Positions 35,880 through 45,784 of a stretch of DNA of 51,369 nucleotides are shown in pieces. The translations under genes and the position numbers were made by a program. The notes under the pieces are model-generated. The model worked only from the letters and a program-made list of their open reading frames with translations, had not been told where the DNA came from and ran no database searches. Origin of the DNA: an uncultured Bacteroidota bacterium (GTDB taxonomy: Bacteria; Bacteroidota; Bacteroidia; Chitinophagales; Chitinophagaceae); the NCBI GenBank assembly GCA_903926855.1, contig CAIYKV010000045.1, positions 1-51,369 of the forward strand, written 5' to 3'. How positions within the stretch are numbered: position 1 is the stretch's first letter; every line of letters starts with the position of its first letter.

Positions 35880-38489
35880 ATGAACCCAGAACAACAACGT
35901 TTAGATGAGAATGCCGGCAAAGAAGTGCCATTGGAAAAATGGGGACCCTACCTGAGTGAAAGACAATGGGGTACTGTACGAGAAGATTATAGTCCTGGCG
36001 GTGATGCCTGGAACTATTTTCCACATGATCATGCCCGCAGTCGCGCTTATCGCTGGGGGGAAGATGGCTTAGCGGGAATTTCTGATTATGAACAACAACT
36101 CTGTTTTGCGATCGCATTGTGGAACGGGAATGACCCGATCATCAAAGAAAGATTGTTTGGATTGACTAACCAGGAGGGCAATCATGGGGAGGATGTGAAG
36201 GAACTGTATTATTATCTGGATAATACGCCTACCCATTATTATATGCGGCATCTATATAAATATCCGCAGAAAGCATTTCCCTATGAAGACCTTATTGAAG
36301 TAAACAGGAACCGAACCAAACAGGATAAAGAATACGAAATATTGGATACTGGTGTATTTAATGATAACCAGTATTTTGATGTACATACAGAGTATGCGAA
36401 AATAAACAGCGAGGATATCTGTATACGAATAGAGATCATTAACAGAGGAAATGAGTCTGCGGCAATTACATTATTACCCAGTTTATGGTTTTCAAATAAA
36501 TGGAGTTTCTCAGCTAATAAACCCAAACCGGTTTTACGATATCTCGAAGCAGGGGTGGTGCATGCCGCGCATGAAAAACTGGGTGATTATTATTTATACT
36601 GTAAAGATTCTCCGGAAATCTGGTTTACCGAAAATGAAACCAATACTGAAAAATTATTCAACAGACCCAATGCCTCTGTATTTGTAAAAGATGCGTTTCA
36701 TAATGCTTTATTGCATAACCAGAACCGACAAGAATTAATAGATGTAAAACAGGGAACCAAATCGGCTGCTCTTTATCAATTTCATTTAGCCGGTGGAGAA
36801 AAAAAACAAGTATACCTGCGCTTAACCAATACAGAAACGGTTCAACCATTTGAAAATGGTTTTGAACAAATTTTTGATCAGCGAAAAAAAGAGGCAGATG
36901 TTTTTTACTCCTCCATACTGCCTGCTGGTATTAGTGATGACCTGGCTTCTATTCAACGCCAGGCATATGCTGGTTTATTATGGAGTAAACAATATTATCA
37001 TTACGATGTAGAAGAATGGAGCAGGAGCAGTGATGGAATTGCTGATGTTGCACCGCAAAGATCATTTGGTCGCAACAGTGAATGGAAATACCTGAAAAAC
37101 CGGGATATTATTCTGATGCCGGATAAATGGGAATATCCCTGGTATGCGGCCTGGGATCTTGCTTTTCATTGTATCGGAATTGCTGCGATTGACCCGGTAT
37201 TTGCCAAGAACCAATTAATTATACTTACCCGGGAATGGTATATGAATACTGCCGGGCAGATACCTGCCTATGAATGGAACTTTAGTGATGTAAACCCACC
37301 TGTTCATGCTTTTGCCGCTTTGCAGGTGTATAGTATTGAAAAGAAAAAAACGGGTATTGGGGACATGCAGTTCCTGAAAAAAATATTCCAGAAACTCATC
37401 ATCAATTTTACATGGTGGGCCAACCGAAAAGATATCAATGGTAATAATATTTTTGGCGGAGGGTTTTTGGGGCTGGATAATATAGGCGTCTTTAACCGCA
37501 ATATGTCGTTACCCGACGGAATTGAATTAGAACAAAGTGATGGAACAGCCTGGATGGGGATGTATGCTTTGAATATGATGGATATTGCGCTCGAGATTGC
37601 TTTAACAGATAACGCTTTTGAAGATACTGCAACTAAGTTCTATGAGCATTTTGTATTGATTGCCGAAGCACTGAATGAAAAAGGTTTATGGGATACAATC
37701 CATTCCTTTTTTTATGATGTATTAAAGATTCCGGGATCTGAGTCTTTTCCTTTGCGTCTTCGCTCTATGGTAGGACTGGTGCCTTTGTTTGCAACATCAA
37801 TTATTAGAACTGAACACCTGAACGTATTAACCGATTTTAAAAAACGAATTGAATGGCTGAGAAAATATAGAACAGATAGTCACCAGTACCTACCCAGCAG
37901 GGAGATTGTTGATCATACCGATATGCTGATGTCATTGGTGAACGAAGAGAGGCTTGAGGCATTGATGAGGCGGATGCTGGATGAAACTGAATTTCTTTCA
38001 CCCGGCGGTATTCGCGCCCTTTCTAAATATTATCTTGATAATCCCTATACAGTCAATCTGCAGGGGATAGGCTATACAGTTACTTATGATCCGGGAGATT
38101 CCAGTTCCGGAATGTTTGGCGGTAACTCAAACTGGCGCGGACCAGTATGGATGCCTATGAATTATTTACTAGTAGAAGCCATCAAAAAATATGGAGATTT
38201 TTATGGAGGCCGTATTCAACTGGAATACCCCGTGGGATCGGGTAAAATGATCACATTAACTCAAGCTGCAGAGCTCATCACATTCCGTCTCTTGAATATT
38301 TTCAGGAAAGATGCCCAAAATGTAAGACCCGTTCATGGCAGATATAATTGGTTTTACCAACTGCAGGGAAATGAGGACCTCTGTTTATTTTATGAGTATT
38401 TTAATGGTGACGATGCCAGCGGCGTTGGGGCAAGTCATCAAACCGGGTGGACAGCCCTGGTAGCACAGATTATTGCAGACAATGATTAA
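35880..38489 (+). CDS. GH63/MGH1-like cytosolic glucosidase
   Basis: The 869-residue protein lacks a signal peptide and so should be cytoplasmic. The beginning (LSERQWGTVREDYSPGGDAWNYFPHDHARSRAYRWGEDG) is the conserved start of MGH1-type glucosidases in family GH63. Later blocks YPWYAAWDLAFHCI, WNFSDVNPP, GFLGLDNIGVFNR and GNSNWRGPVWMP belong to the (alpha/alpha)6 barrel with acidic catalytic residues. Bacterial members hydrolyse small glucosides such as glucosylglycerate or mannosylglycerate; the substrate here is unproved. It closes the four-gene sugar unit. Confidence 0.9.
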   Translation: MNPEQQRLDENAGKEVPLEKWGPYLSERQWGTVREDYSPGGDAWNYFPHDHARSRAYRWGEDGLAGISDYEQQLCFAIALWNGNDPIIKERLFGLTNQEGNHGEDVKELYYYLDNTPTHYYMRHLYKYPQKAFPYEDLIEVNRNRTKQDKEYEILDTGVFNDNQYFDVHTEYAKINSEDICIRIEIINRGNESAAITLLPSLWFSNKWSFSANKPKPVLRYLEAGVVHAAHEKLGDYYLYCKDSPEIWFTENETNTEKLFNRPNASVFVKDAFHNALLHNQNRQELIDVKQGTKSAALYQFHLAGGEKKQVYLRLTNTETVQPFENGFEQIFDQRKKEADVFYSSILPAGISDDLASIQRQAYAGLLWSKQYYHYDVEEWSRSSDGIADVAPQRSFGRNSEWKYLKNRDIILMPDKWEYPWYAAWDLAFHCIGIAAIDPVFAKNQLIILTREWYMNTAGQIPAYEWNFSDVNPPVHAFAALQVYSIEKKKTGIGDMQFLKKIFQKLIINFTWWANRKDINGNNIFGGGFLGLDNIGVFNRNMSLPDGIELEQSDGTAWMGMYALNMMDIALEIALTDNAFEDTATKFYEHFVLIAEALNEKGLWDTIHSFFYDVLKIPGSESFPLRLRSMVGLVPLFATSIIRTEHLNVLTDFKKRIEWLRKYRTDSHQYLPSREIVDHTDMLMSLVNEERLEALMRRMLDETEFLSPGGIRALSKYYLDNPYTVNLQGIGYTVTYDPGDSSSGMFGGNSNWRGPVWMPMNYLLVEAIKKYGDFYGGRIQLEYPVGSGKMITLTQAAELITFRLLNIFRKDAQNVRPVHGRYNWFYQLQGNEDLCLFYEYFNGDDASGVGASHQTGWTALVAQIIADND

Positions 38490-38661
38490 AACAGCGAAAA
38501 AGCAGATAAATTGTCTTTTGGATGAGGATATATTGAAGGTTTTTTGAATAACCTTTGTTACTAAGCGGAAAATCTATTTTACCTGATACGAATGCCAAAA
38601 AAATCAGATAATTTCACAAACGATTCCCCTCTCCGATTGTAATACTATTAAATCTACTTAC

Positions 38662-39123
38662 ATGGCTAACATAACGCTAACCGTTAACGGTAAGGTTCAT
38701 TCTATCGATGTTGATCCGCAGATGCCATTATTATGGGCTATCAGGGATGTGATTGGATTAAAAGGAACCAAATTTGGATGCGGTATCGCCCAATGCGGTG
38801 CCTGCACGGTTCATTTGGAAGGTACGCCTATTCGTTCCTGTAGTTTCCCGGTTGCAGGGGCAGCTGGTAAAAAGATCACAACGATTGAAGGCCTATCTGA
38901 AAAAATTGACAGTGCCGTACAACGTGCATGGATAGAACAACAAGTCCCGCAATGTGGCTATTGCCAGTCGGGCCAGATTATGAGTGCCGCGGCATTACTG
39001 AAAAGCAAGCCCAATCCCACAGATGCTGATATAGATGCGGCCATGGCGGGTAATATTTGTCGCTGTGGAACCTACCAGCGTGTAAAAAAAGCCATTCACA
39101 GGGCTGCAGAATTGGCTAAATAA
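38662..39123 (+). CDS. 2Fe-2S subunit of an isoquinoline 1-oxidoreductase-type molybdenum hydroxylase
   Basis: The 153-residue protein carries two 2Fe-2S domains. The plant-type N-terminal cluster uses Cys40, Cys45, Cys48 and Cys60 ([12 protein letters not shown]). The helical C-terminal cluster uses Cys98, Cys101, Cys133 and Cys135 (CGYC and ICRC). There is no signal peptide; by family precedent it is carried across the membrane with the Tat-exported large subunit encoded 27 bases downstream. It passes electrons from the molybdenum centre to a cytochrome. First gene of a 12-gene unit. The 172-base gap upstream holds a weak hairpin (38536-38555) and presumably the promoter; I see no Moco riboswitch. 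Confidence 0.92.
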   Translation: MANITLTVNGKVHSIDVDPQMPLLWAIRDVIGLKGTKFGCGIAQCGACTVHLEGTPIRSCSFPVAGAAGKKITTIEGLSEKIDSAVQRAWIEQQVPQCGYCQSGQIMSAAALLKSKPNPTDADIDAAMAGNICRCGTYQRVKKAIHRAAELAK

Positions 39124-39150
39124 ATTTACATAACCTTCTAATCATACCTG

Positions 39151-41328
39151 ATGAAAACGACTTCTTCTCTCGACCGCAGGAATTTTATCCGGCTTTCCGG
39201 TTTAACCGGTGCTGCACTGGCATTGGGTTTTCGTTCATTTGCTTCTGATGAAGTTGCTGAACCGGTTTTGTATAATATGGAAACGGTTAGTGAATCCTTT
39301 GGGGTAACCCCATTTGTGATTATCGATAAAACCGGTTTGATCACCATCATGAATCCCAAACCTGAAATGGGCCAGGGAACATTTCAGTCTGTGCCTTCGC
39401 TGATCGCAGAAGAACTGGAAGTGGCAATAGACAAAGTAATCATTAAACAAACCGGCGGGGAAGCTGCTTATGGCCAACAGACTGCAGGAGGTAGTTCTTC
39501 GGTAAGAACCGGCTATATGCAATTGCGGAAAACCGGTGCAGCCGCCAGAGAAATGCTGATTACTGCAGCCAGTCAGATTTGGCAGGTTCCGGTAACAGAG
39601 TGCTATGCAGAGAATGCAATGGTTATTCACAAACCCAGCGGCAAAAAGCTCGGATATGGAGAACTGGTGGAAACCGCTTCCAAACTACCTGTACCTCAAT
39701 CACCCGTATTAAAGAAAGCAGAAGATTTTAAAATATTGGGTAAATCAGTTGACCGACCCGATATACCGCTTAAAGTATCTGGCAAAGCCATTTTTGGTAT
39801 AGATGCCGATGTTCCTGGAATGGTTTATGCTTCAGTGGAACGATGCCCTGTTTTTGGAAGTAAACTGGTAAGTTATGATGATAAAGGAGCGCTCGCCGTG
39901 AAAGGAGTTCTCCAGGTTATTAAATCTGAGCGGGTGTATGGTAAAAATAAATATGAGGGCATTGCTGTAATTGCAGATAATTACTGGTCGGCCTTACAAG
40001 GAAGAAAAGCTTTGAAAATAGTATGGGATTATCAGGGTTTTGATACGTTTAACTCTAAAGCCTATGAGCAGAGTTTGCGTGATCAGTCAAAAGAGGAAGG
40101 ATTGGTAGCGCATTCTGTTGGTGATTTTGATAAAGCTTACGTTGAAACCGGTCATAAACTGGAAGCATTCTATGAAACACCCATGGTATCACATTCACCC
40201 ATGGAGCCGATGAACTGTACAGTTCAATGGCATGATGCCAATACGGTGGAAGTATGGGTATCAACACAAGGTCCGGCAATCATCAAGCGCGAGATCTCAC
40301 AAACACAAGGCATTGCCCCTGAAAATATCAAAGTAAATGTATTATTCAACGGTGGGGGGTTTGGCAGAAGGCTCGCGGGTGATTTTGCCAATGAAGCTGC
40401 AGGTATAGCGAAAGTCGTGGGTAAACCGGTAAAAGTAATCTGGACAAGAGAAGATGATACGCAGATGGGACCCTTTAGACCTATGACCTATTCCGCCATG
40501 AAAGGCGCACTTTCGCCTGATGGTAAAGTTGTGGCATTTCAACATAAGGTGATCTCTCCTTCCATCGGTGCCACACAAAATGCCAAATATGATAAGACCA
40601 AAGTGGATAAAACAATGGTGGAGGGTATCAGTGAGCAGAAATATGAGTTCCCCAATATGAAAAATGCTTTTGTATTGTCAGAAACACATATACCATTAGC
40701 TCCCTGGCGTTCTGTTACCAGTTCAACCCTTGCTTTTGCACATGAATGTTTTATTGATGAGTTGGCCATACAAGCAAAGAAAGATCCGCTTGCTTTCAGG
40801 CTGGAATTGATGAGCAAGGAATCAGATGCCCGCAAAGTACTTTTGAAAATAAAAGAATTTTCCAAATGGGACCAACCCCTTCCAAAGGGTTGGGGAAGAG
40901 GAGTGGCACAATATGAATTTTTTGCCGGGCTGGCAGCACATGTGGTGGAAGTTTCCAGGCAGGCAAATGGATCTGTGAAGGTTGAAAAAGTGTATTGTGT
41001 GATAGATCTGGGTACCGTTGTCAATCCGGATAATGTAAAAGCACAGGTAGAAGGCGCTGTGGTTATGGGTATTACAGCTGCAGTGAAAGACGGGATCATT
41101 TTTGAAAAAGGTAAATCGGTACAAACCAATTTCCAGAATAATAAAATGCTACGTATCAATGAAATGCCAAAGGTGGAAGTTTTGATATTGGCAGACGGTG
41201 GTCCTGTAATTAAAGGCGTAGGCGAACCAGGCTTGCCACCCGTAGCACCTGCACTGGCTAATGCGGTTTTTGCAGCTACCGGGAAAAGGATACGGAGACT
41301 TCCGATGGATCTTACCAAACTTATTTAA
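39151..41328 (+). CDS. Molybdopterin-binding subunit (IorB/xanthine dehydrogenase family), Tat-exported
   Basis: The 725-residue protein has a twin-arginine signal ([11 protein letters not shown], arginines 9-10). It has the typical cofactor-binding stretches [37 protein letters not shown] and [13 protein letters not shown]. Glu692 in GVGEPGLPP matches the catalytic base of the family. With the small 2Fe-2S subunit and cytochrome c neighbours it forms a periplasmic hydroxylase that passes electrons to the respiratory chain, not to NAD. Substrate (aldehyde, N-heterocycle or other) cannot be read from the sequence. No FAD subunit is encoded nearby, in line with IorAB-type enzymes. Confidence 0.92.
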   Translation: MKTTSSLDRRNFIRLSGLTGAALALGFRSFASDEVAEPVLYNMETVSESFGVTPFVIIDKTGLITIMNPKPEMGQGTFQSVPSLIAEELEVAIDKVIIKQTGGEAAYGQQTAGGSSSVRTGYMQLRKTGAAAREMLITAASQIWQVPVTECYAENAMVIHKPSGKKLGYGELVETASKLPVPQSPVLKKAEDFKILGKSVDRPDIPLKVSGKAIFGIDADVPGMVYASVERCPVFGSKLVSYDDKGALAVKGVLQVIKSERVYGKNKYEGIAVIADNYWSALQGRKALKIVWDYQGFDTFNSKAYEQSLRDQSKEEGLVAHSVGDFDKAYVETGHKLEAFYETPMVSHSPMEPMNCTVQWHDANTVEVWVSTQGPAIIKREISQTQGIAPENIKVNVLFNGGGFGRRLAGDFANEAAGIAKVVGKPVKVIWTREDDTQMGPFRPMTYSAMKGALSPDGKVVAFQHKVISPSIGATQNAKYDKTKVDKTMVEGISEQKYEFPNMKNAFVLSETHIPLAPWRSVTSSTLAFAHECFIDELAIQAKKDPLAFRLELMSKESDARKVLLKIKEFSKWDQPLPKGWGRGVAQYEFFAGLAAHVVEVSRQANGSVKVEKVYCVIDLGTVVNPDNVKAQVEGAVVMGITAAVKDGIIFEKGKSVQTNFQNNKMLRINEMPKVEVLILADGGPVIKGVGEPGLPPVAPALANAVFAATGKRIRRLPMDLTKLI

Positions 41329-41349
41329 TTTTTTACATTTAGAAGCAAT

Positions 41350-41751
41350 ATGATTAAAAAATATGTGTTCGGGGTTTTTGGAATAGTAACCCTGCTTTGT
41401 ACTTATTCATTCAGCAATCACATATCCTCAAAAAATAAATTACAGGAAACGAATGAGGTATATAGTATGTATTGTCAGAACTGTCACATGGCAGATGGTA
41501 AAGGTTTAGAAGCTACCTACCCTTCGCTTATTAAATCCAGTTTTCTGACAGACCCTAAAAAAGCGATTAATATAATTCTGAAAGGACAGAGCGGAGAAAT
41601 CACTGTTAATGGTGTTAAATTCAATGCCATCATGCCTGCTCAGGATTATCTGACTGATGATCAGATTGCAAGCGTATTGAGTTTTGTCAGGAATAATTTT
41701 GGCAATAAGGGTAGCAAGATTACTCCCGCACAGGTAAAAGCACTACGGTAA
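41350..41751 (+). CDS. Class I cytochrome c, membrane-anchored or exported
   Basis: The 133-residue protein has an N-terminal hydrophobic segment (about 5-22) serving as signal or anchor. One haem-binding motif, CQNCH, lies at 42-46, and the probable distal Met ligand is in NAIMPAQDYLTDDQ, followed by the closing helix IASVLSFVRNNFGNKG. It lies 21 bases after the molybdopterin subunit, so it is the likely electron acceptor of the hydroxylase, as in nicotinate- and isoquinoline-type systems. Confidence 0.9.
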   Translation: MIKKYVFGVFGIVTLLCTYSFSNHISSKNKLQETNEVYSMYCQNCHMADGKGLEATYPSLIKSSFLTDPKKAINIILKGQSGEITVNGVKFNAIMPAQDYLTDDQIASVLSFVRNNFGNKGSKITPAQVKALR

Positions 41752-41775
41752 GTCTCTCAAAATCCGTATTCAACC

Positions 41776-42948
41776 ATGAAAGAAATACTGGATATTATCC
41801 GATCTTTTGATAAGGCAGTAATGGAAAGAAAGCAAACAGCACTTTTAACGGTAGTGCATGTGGAAGGTTCCTCCTATCGCCGCCCGGGTGCTCGTATGCT
41901 GGTAACTGAAGATGGTTTATTAACAGGTGCTATCAGTGGGGGTTGTTTGGAGGGAGATGCTTTGCGCAAAGCGCTTCTGGTAATGCAACAGCAAAAAACC
42001 ATGTTGGTAACGTATGATACCACAGATGAGGATGACGAAAAACTCGGTACCGGATTAGGTTGTAATGGTATTATACAAATATTAATAGAACCGATTAGTC
42101 CTGATAATACATTGAATCCTATTTCATTACTCAAAAAACTAGTTGCAGAAAGAAGGGATACATTACTGGTAACGCTTTTTTCACTCCAGGATAAAAAGAA
42201 AGAACAACCGGGTACTTGCCTGTTATTGGAAGCCGGTCTTCTTCCTATCAGTTCTTTATCGGATCTGGAGGGTCCTTTATATGCTATATTGAAAAAAGAG
42301 GCAGAGCGAGCACTGGCCGAGAAAAAATCATTATTTACAAACTATAGCACATCATCTGGAGAGTTTATTGCTTTTATTGAATATCGTGAACCGCAGGTAT
42401 CCCTGGTAATCATTGGTGCAGGAAATGATGCCAGGCCGCTTGCTGCCATGGCTGATATTATTGGATGGCAGGTAACCATCATTGATGGAAGGGCTAATTA
42501 TGCCGGTACAGAAAGATTTCCACAAGCTTGTAGTATTCGTGTAACCAAACCGGAAAATGCACTAAACGGAATGGTTATAGATAGTCAGACTGTTTTTTTA
42601 CTTATGACACATAATTACGCTTATGATAAAGCCATGCTGGGTCAATTGCTTTTAATGCCGTCAGGATATATTGGTATGTTGGGTCCTTTGAAAAAAAGGG
42701 ATAGTATGCTGGAAGAGTTACGACAGGAAGGAATACTAGCCGTGAATGCCGAATATAGCAATTTATATTCACCCACCGGATTGGATATTGGTGCTGAAAC
42801 TGCAGAAGAAATCGCATTATCGATTTTGGCAGAGATAAAAGCTGTGCTGGCAGGCAGAACAGGCAAATCTTTGCGTGACAGAGAAGTAGCCATTCATTCG
42901 CGTGAGAATACGCTGATTGAAAACCAACAACTCTATTTCAACGCATAA
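41776..42948 (+). CDS. xdhC: XdhC/CoxI-family Moco maturation factor
   Basis: The 390-residue protein has an N-terminal XdhC/CoxI segment with VEGSSYRRPGARMLVTEDG and GAISGGCLEGD (the conserved G-G-C). A C-terminal Rossmann domain starts near residue 212 (SLVIIGAGNDARPLAAMA) and ends with YIGMLGPLKKRD. XdhC binds the finished cofactor, helps add the terminal sulphur ligand and hands it to the hydroxylase. Placement between the enzyme genes and the cofactor genes agrees with this. The stop codon lies in the same frame just ahead of the next gene. Confidence 0.92.
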   Translation: MKEILDIIRSFDKAVMERKQTALLTVVHVEGSSYRRPGARMLVTEDGLLTGAISGGCLEGDALRKALLVMQQQKTMLVTYDTTDEDDEKLGTGLGCNGIIQILIEPISPDNTLNPISLLKKLVAERRDTLLVTLFSLQDKKKEQPGTCLLLEAGLLPISSLSDLEGPLYAILKKEAERALAEKKSLFTNYSTSSGEFIAFIEYREPQVSLVIIGAGNDARPLAAMADIIGWQVTIIDGRANYAGTERFPQACSIRVTKPENALNGMVIDSQTVFLLMTHNYAYDKAMLGQLLLMPSGYIGMLGPLKKRDSMLEELRQEGILAVNAEYSNLYSPTGLDIGAETAEEIALSILAEIKAVLAGRTGKSLRDREVAIHSRENTLIENQQLYFNA

Positions 42949-42954
42949 TCCATC

Positions 42955-43587
42955 ATTACGAAAGATATATCTAGACATATCAACCGGAACTGCAGTATCA
43001 TATTATTGGCAGCGGGATCTTCTTCCCGTCTGGGAATGCCTAAACAACTCTTACCGTATCGCGGAACTACTTTGTTAGTGCATTGCCTGGAACAGGCAGT
43101 TCAATCGGAAATAAAAAATATTTTACTGGTATTGGGAGCATATGCAGATGATATTAATAAAGTAATCGAGCACCGGAAAAATCTGTCGGTATTGATAAAT
43201 AGTGGATGGAAAGAAGGAATGGCTTCTTCTATCCGTTTAGGTCTCAGTAATTTGTTGGAAAAGGATACCCCACCTGAAACAGTACTATTCATGACTTGTG
43301 ACCAGCCTTTTGTAACGAGTGCACATTTAAACCATCTATATGATGCACATATTAATTCAGGTGTACAAGTAGTAGCCAGCAGGTATGGTAACAGCGCCGG
43401 GATACCTGCTTTATTCAGTAAGGAAATTTTTGCTGAATTGCTTTGTCTGGAAGGGGATGCGGGAGCCAAAAAAATTATTCAGAAAGAACCCTCAAGAGTA
43501 AGTTATGTAGATTGCGAATCCGGAGAGATCGATATTGATACGCCCCCGGACTGGGAGATATTTATTAAAGGGGCAAATGCTCATTAA
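42955..43587 (+). CDS. MobA-like NTP transferase (MocA-type cytidylyltransferase), atypical start
   Basis: The conserved first strand and nucleotide loop read SIILLAAGSSSRLGMPKQLL; later blocks are INSGWKEGMASSIRLGL, LFMTCDQPF and GDAGAKKII. These fit the MocA subfamily, which makes molybdopterin cytosine dinucleotide for XdhC-dependent hydroxylases. The only standard start is TTG at 43006, which would delete half of the first strand. Reading back in frame reaches the stop at 42946 with no ATG, GTG or TTG, but an ATT at 42955 would give a natural N-terminus (TKDISRHINRN after the start). I therefore propose an ATT start or a mutated ATG. Confidence 0.82.
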   Translation: MTKDISRHINRNCSIILLAAGSSSRLGMPKQLLPYRGTTLLVHCLEQAVQSEIKNILLVLGAYADDINKVIEHRKNLSVLINSGWKEGMASSIRLGLSNLLEKDTPPETVLFMTCDQPFVTSAHLNHLYDAHINSGVQVVASRYGNSAGIPALFSKEIFAELLCLEGDAGAKKIIQKEPSRVSYVDCESGEIDIDTPPDWEIFIKGANAH

Positions 43588-43595
43588 TTATAATA

Positions 43596-44576
43596 ATGAT
43601 TGTAGATAATTTTGATCGTGTGCATACCTACTTACGGATATCATTAACGGATAACTGTAATCTGCGTTGCTTTTATTGTATGCCAGAAGAAGAATATGCG
43701 TTTACCCCTTCTTCTAAACTGATGCAGTTGGATGAAATTGTAAAACTGGCAAAAATATTTGTGCAGGAAGGCGTTACTAAAATCCGCTTAACTGGTGGAG
43801 AGCCGTTAGTAAGAAAGGATGCAGGAAATATTATTGAAGAGCTTTCGAAACTTCCTGTATCGCTTACCCTTACTTCTAATGGAACAACCATTCATCATTA
43901 CTTTGACCTGCTGAAACGCTCAAGTATACGTTCTGTAAATATCAGCCTTGACACTTTGCAGGCAGAAACATTTCAGCATATTACCCGAAGAGATTCGTTC
44001 GCACAGGTTTACCAAAATATTCTTTGGTTGATCGATAATGGATTTGAAGTAAAGATCAACGTGGTAGTGATGAAAGGATTGAATGATGCAGAGATCAATG
44101 ATTTTATTGACTGGACAAAAGAAACAACTATAGAGGTTCGCTTCATAGAGTTTATGCCTTTTGAAGGGAACCAGTGGACAAGCAATAAAGTATTTACCTG
44201 GCAACAGATTCTTGATCGTGTGCAGGAAAAGTATGTGATAGAGAAAGTAATGGACCATCCTAATGATACAGCGAAACATTATTCCGTACCCGGACATAAA
44301 GGAAGTTTTGGAGTAATCAGTACGATGAGCGCTCCTTTTTGTGGCGGTTGTAATCGTATGCGTTTAACCGCTGATGGAAAAATGAAGAACTGTCTTTTTT
44401 CGCCTCATGAAACAGACTTATTAGGAGCACTTCGCAAAGGGGAAGACCTATTATCCCTGATCAGAAAATGTATCGGGGAAAAAGCAAAAGGATTAGGTGG
44501 TCAGATGCCCGAAGATTTTGAGCAATTGCATGCTGAAGAAATGCATAACCGAAGTATGATCACTATTGGTGGATAA
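43596..44576 (+). CDS. moaA: GTP 3',8-cyclase MoaA
   Basis: The 326-residue radical-SAM enzyme has the N-terminal cluster CNLRCFYC (Cys21, 25, 28) and a C-terminal second cluster in PFCGGCNRMRLTADGKMKNC. RLTGGEPLVRKD is the GGEP motif. It ends in the double glycine (ITIGG) needed for activity in the GTP-to-pyranopterin reaction. It carries out the first step of Moco synthesis with the MoaC part of the gene at 48318-49229. It starts 8 bases after the cytidylyltransferase gene. Confidence 0.96.
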   Translation: MIVDNFDRVHTYLRISLTDNCNLRCFYCMPEEEYAFTPSSKLMQLDEIVKLAKIFVQEGVTKIRLTGGEPLVRKDAGNIIEELSKLPVSLTLTSNGTTIHHYFDLLKRSSIRSVNISLDTLQAETFQHITRRDSFAQVYQNILWLIDNGFEVKINVVVMKGLNDAEINDFIDWTKETTIEVRFIEFMPFEGNQWTSNKVFTWQQILDRVQEKYVIEKVMDHPNDTAKHYSVPGHKGSFGVISTMSAPFCGGCNRMRLTADGKMKNCLFSPHETDLLGALRKGEDLLSLIRKCIGEKAKGLGGQMPEDFEQLHAEEMHNRSMITIGG

Positions 44577-44591
44577 TAGAAAAACAGCAAT

Positions 44592-45776
44592 ATGATATCT
44601 GTAAAGGAAGCGAGAGAGCTGATAAAAAAAAATGTACAAACCTTACCAATGGTTAGTATACCATTGTCAGAAGCAGGAACATCTGTTCTGGCAGAAGATG
44701 TATTGTCGCAAACAGATATACCTGCTTTTAACCAGTCTTCGATGGATGGATATGCTTTTCATTTCCAGGATTGGACATTAGGAACGGGTCTGGCTATCAC
44801 CGGTGTATCTGCAGCGGGTGATGCAGAGCAACTATCGGTTTCCGGAGCGAGAGCAGTCAGAATTTTTACCGGTGCTCCTGTTCCACGGGGAACAGATACA
44901 GTAGTGATGCAGGAAAAAACAAATGAGGTGAACGGGGTGCTTACGATACTGGATGAACAGTTAGAAAAAGGAGCTAATGTACGATTGCAGGGTACAGATA
45001 TTAAAAAAGGGCAAACAGCGCTAACTAAAGGAACCCTTTTAACTCCGGCTGCATTGGGCTTTCTGGCAGGATGTGGGATTGATAAATTGAGCATTTATCG
45101 GGATCCGGTCATAACTATTATTCTGACAGGTAAAGAATTGCAAGAGCCAGGAATACCCTTACAATTTGGCCAAGTATATGAATCCAATTCTTATGCATTG
45201 AAAGCGGGGCTGTCTCAACTGCATATTTTTTCGGTTAAGACTACACTGGCAGATGACAATCTTGCCATTGTAAAAGACAGATTGGAGAAGGCTTTGGAAA
45301 ATAGCGATCTGGTAATAGTAACAGGGGGTATTAGTGTAGGAGATTATGATTTTGTATTACAAGCCGCAGAGTTATGTGGGGTAGAAAAAGTATTTCACCG
45401 GATAAAGCAAAGACCAGGCAAGCCATTGTATTTTGGTAAAAAGAAAGAGAAATATGTGTTCGGTCTTCCTGGAAACCCTGCATCTGTGCTTACTTGTTTT
45501 TATCAGTATGTGGTACCTGCCATTGAAATGATGAGAGGGAATGATCCTGAACAGAAAAAAATAATTGCTCCGCTGGCTAAAGCTGTGCAAAAGCCGTCAG
45601 CCCTAACCTGCTTTTTAAAAGGGTACTATGATGGAATAAAAGCCATGCCTTTGGATGCACAGGAATCATACCGGCTAAGCTCTTTTGCCTTAGCCAATTG
45701 CCTGATACAAGTAGATGAGGGGAGAAGCAATTATGACAAGGGTGAAATTGTATCATTATATATGATCACTCAATAA
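44592..45776 (+). CDS. moeA: Molybdopterin molybdenumtransferase MoeA
   Basis: The 394-residue protein has all MoeA blocks: IPAFNQSSMDGYAF in domain III, FTGAPVPRGTDTVVMQE, the MPT-binding TGGISVGDYDFV in domain II, and FGLPGNPASVLTCFYQYVVP. A short domain IV lies at the C-terminus. It inserts molybdate into adenylated molybdopterin made by the MogA part of the last gene of the unit. Spacing: 15 bases after moaA, 8 bases before the TSUP gene. Confidence 0.95.
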   Translation: MISVKEARELIKKNVQTLPMVSIPLSEAGTSVLAEDVLSQTDIPAFNQSSMDGYAFHFQDWTLGTGLAITGVSAAGDAEQLSVSGARAVRIFTGAPVPRGTDTVVMQEKTNEVNGVLTILDEQLEKGANVRLQGTDIKKGQTALTKGTLLTPAALGFLAGCGIDKLSIYRDPVITIILTGKELQEPGIPLQFGQVYESNSYALKAGLSQLHIFSVKTTLADDNLAIVKDRLEKALENSDLVIVTGGISVGDYDFVLQAAELCGVEKVFHRIKQRPGKPLYFGKKKEKYVFGLPGNPASVLTCFYQYVVPAIEMMRGNDPEQKKIIAPLAKAVQKPSALTCFLKGYYDGIKAMPLDAQESYRLSSFALANCLIQVDEGRSNYDKGEIVSLYMITQ

Positions 45777-45784
45777 TCAATCAT

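Noticed and set aside
38490-38661. Moco riboswitch ahead of the molybdenum gene unit
   Set aside because: I looked for a conserved multi-stem leader but found only one weak 6-bp hairpin; the gap is AT-rich and short.
40539-41318. 259-codon antisense frame in the molybdopterin subunit gene
   Set aside because: It is a shadow of a strongly conserved coding sequence, with no domain of its own.
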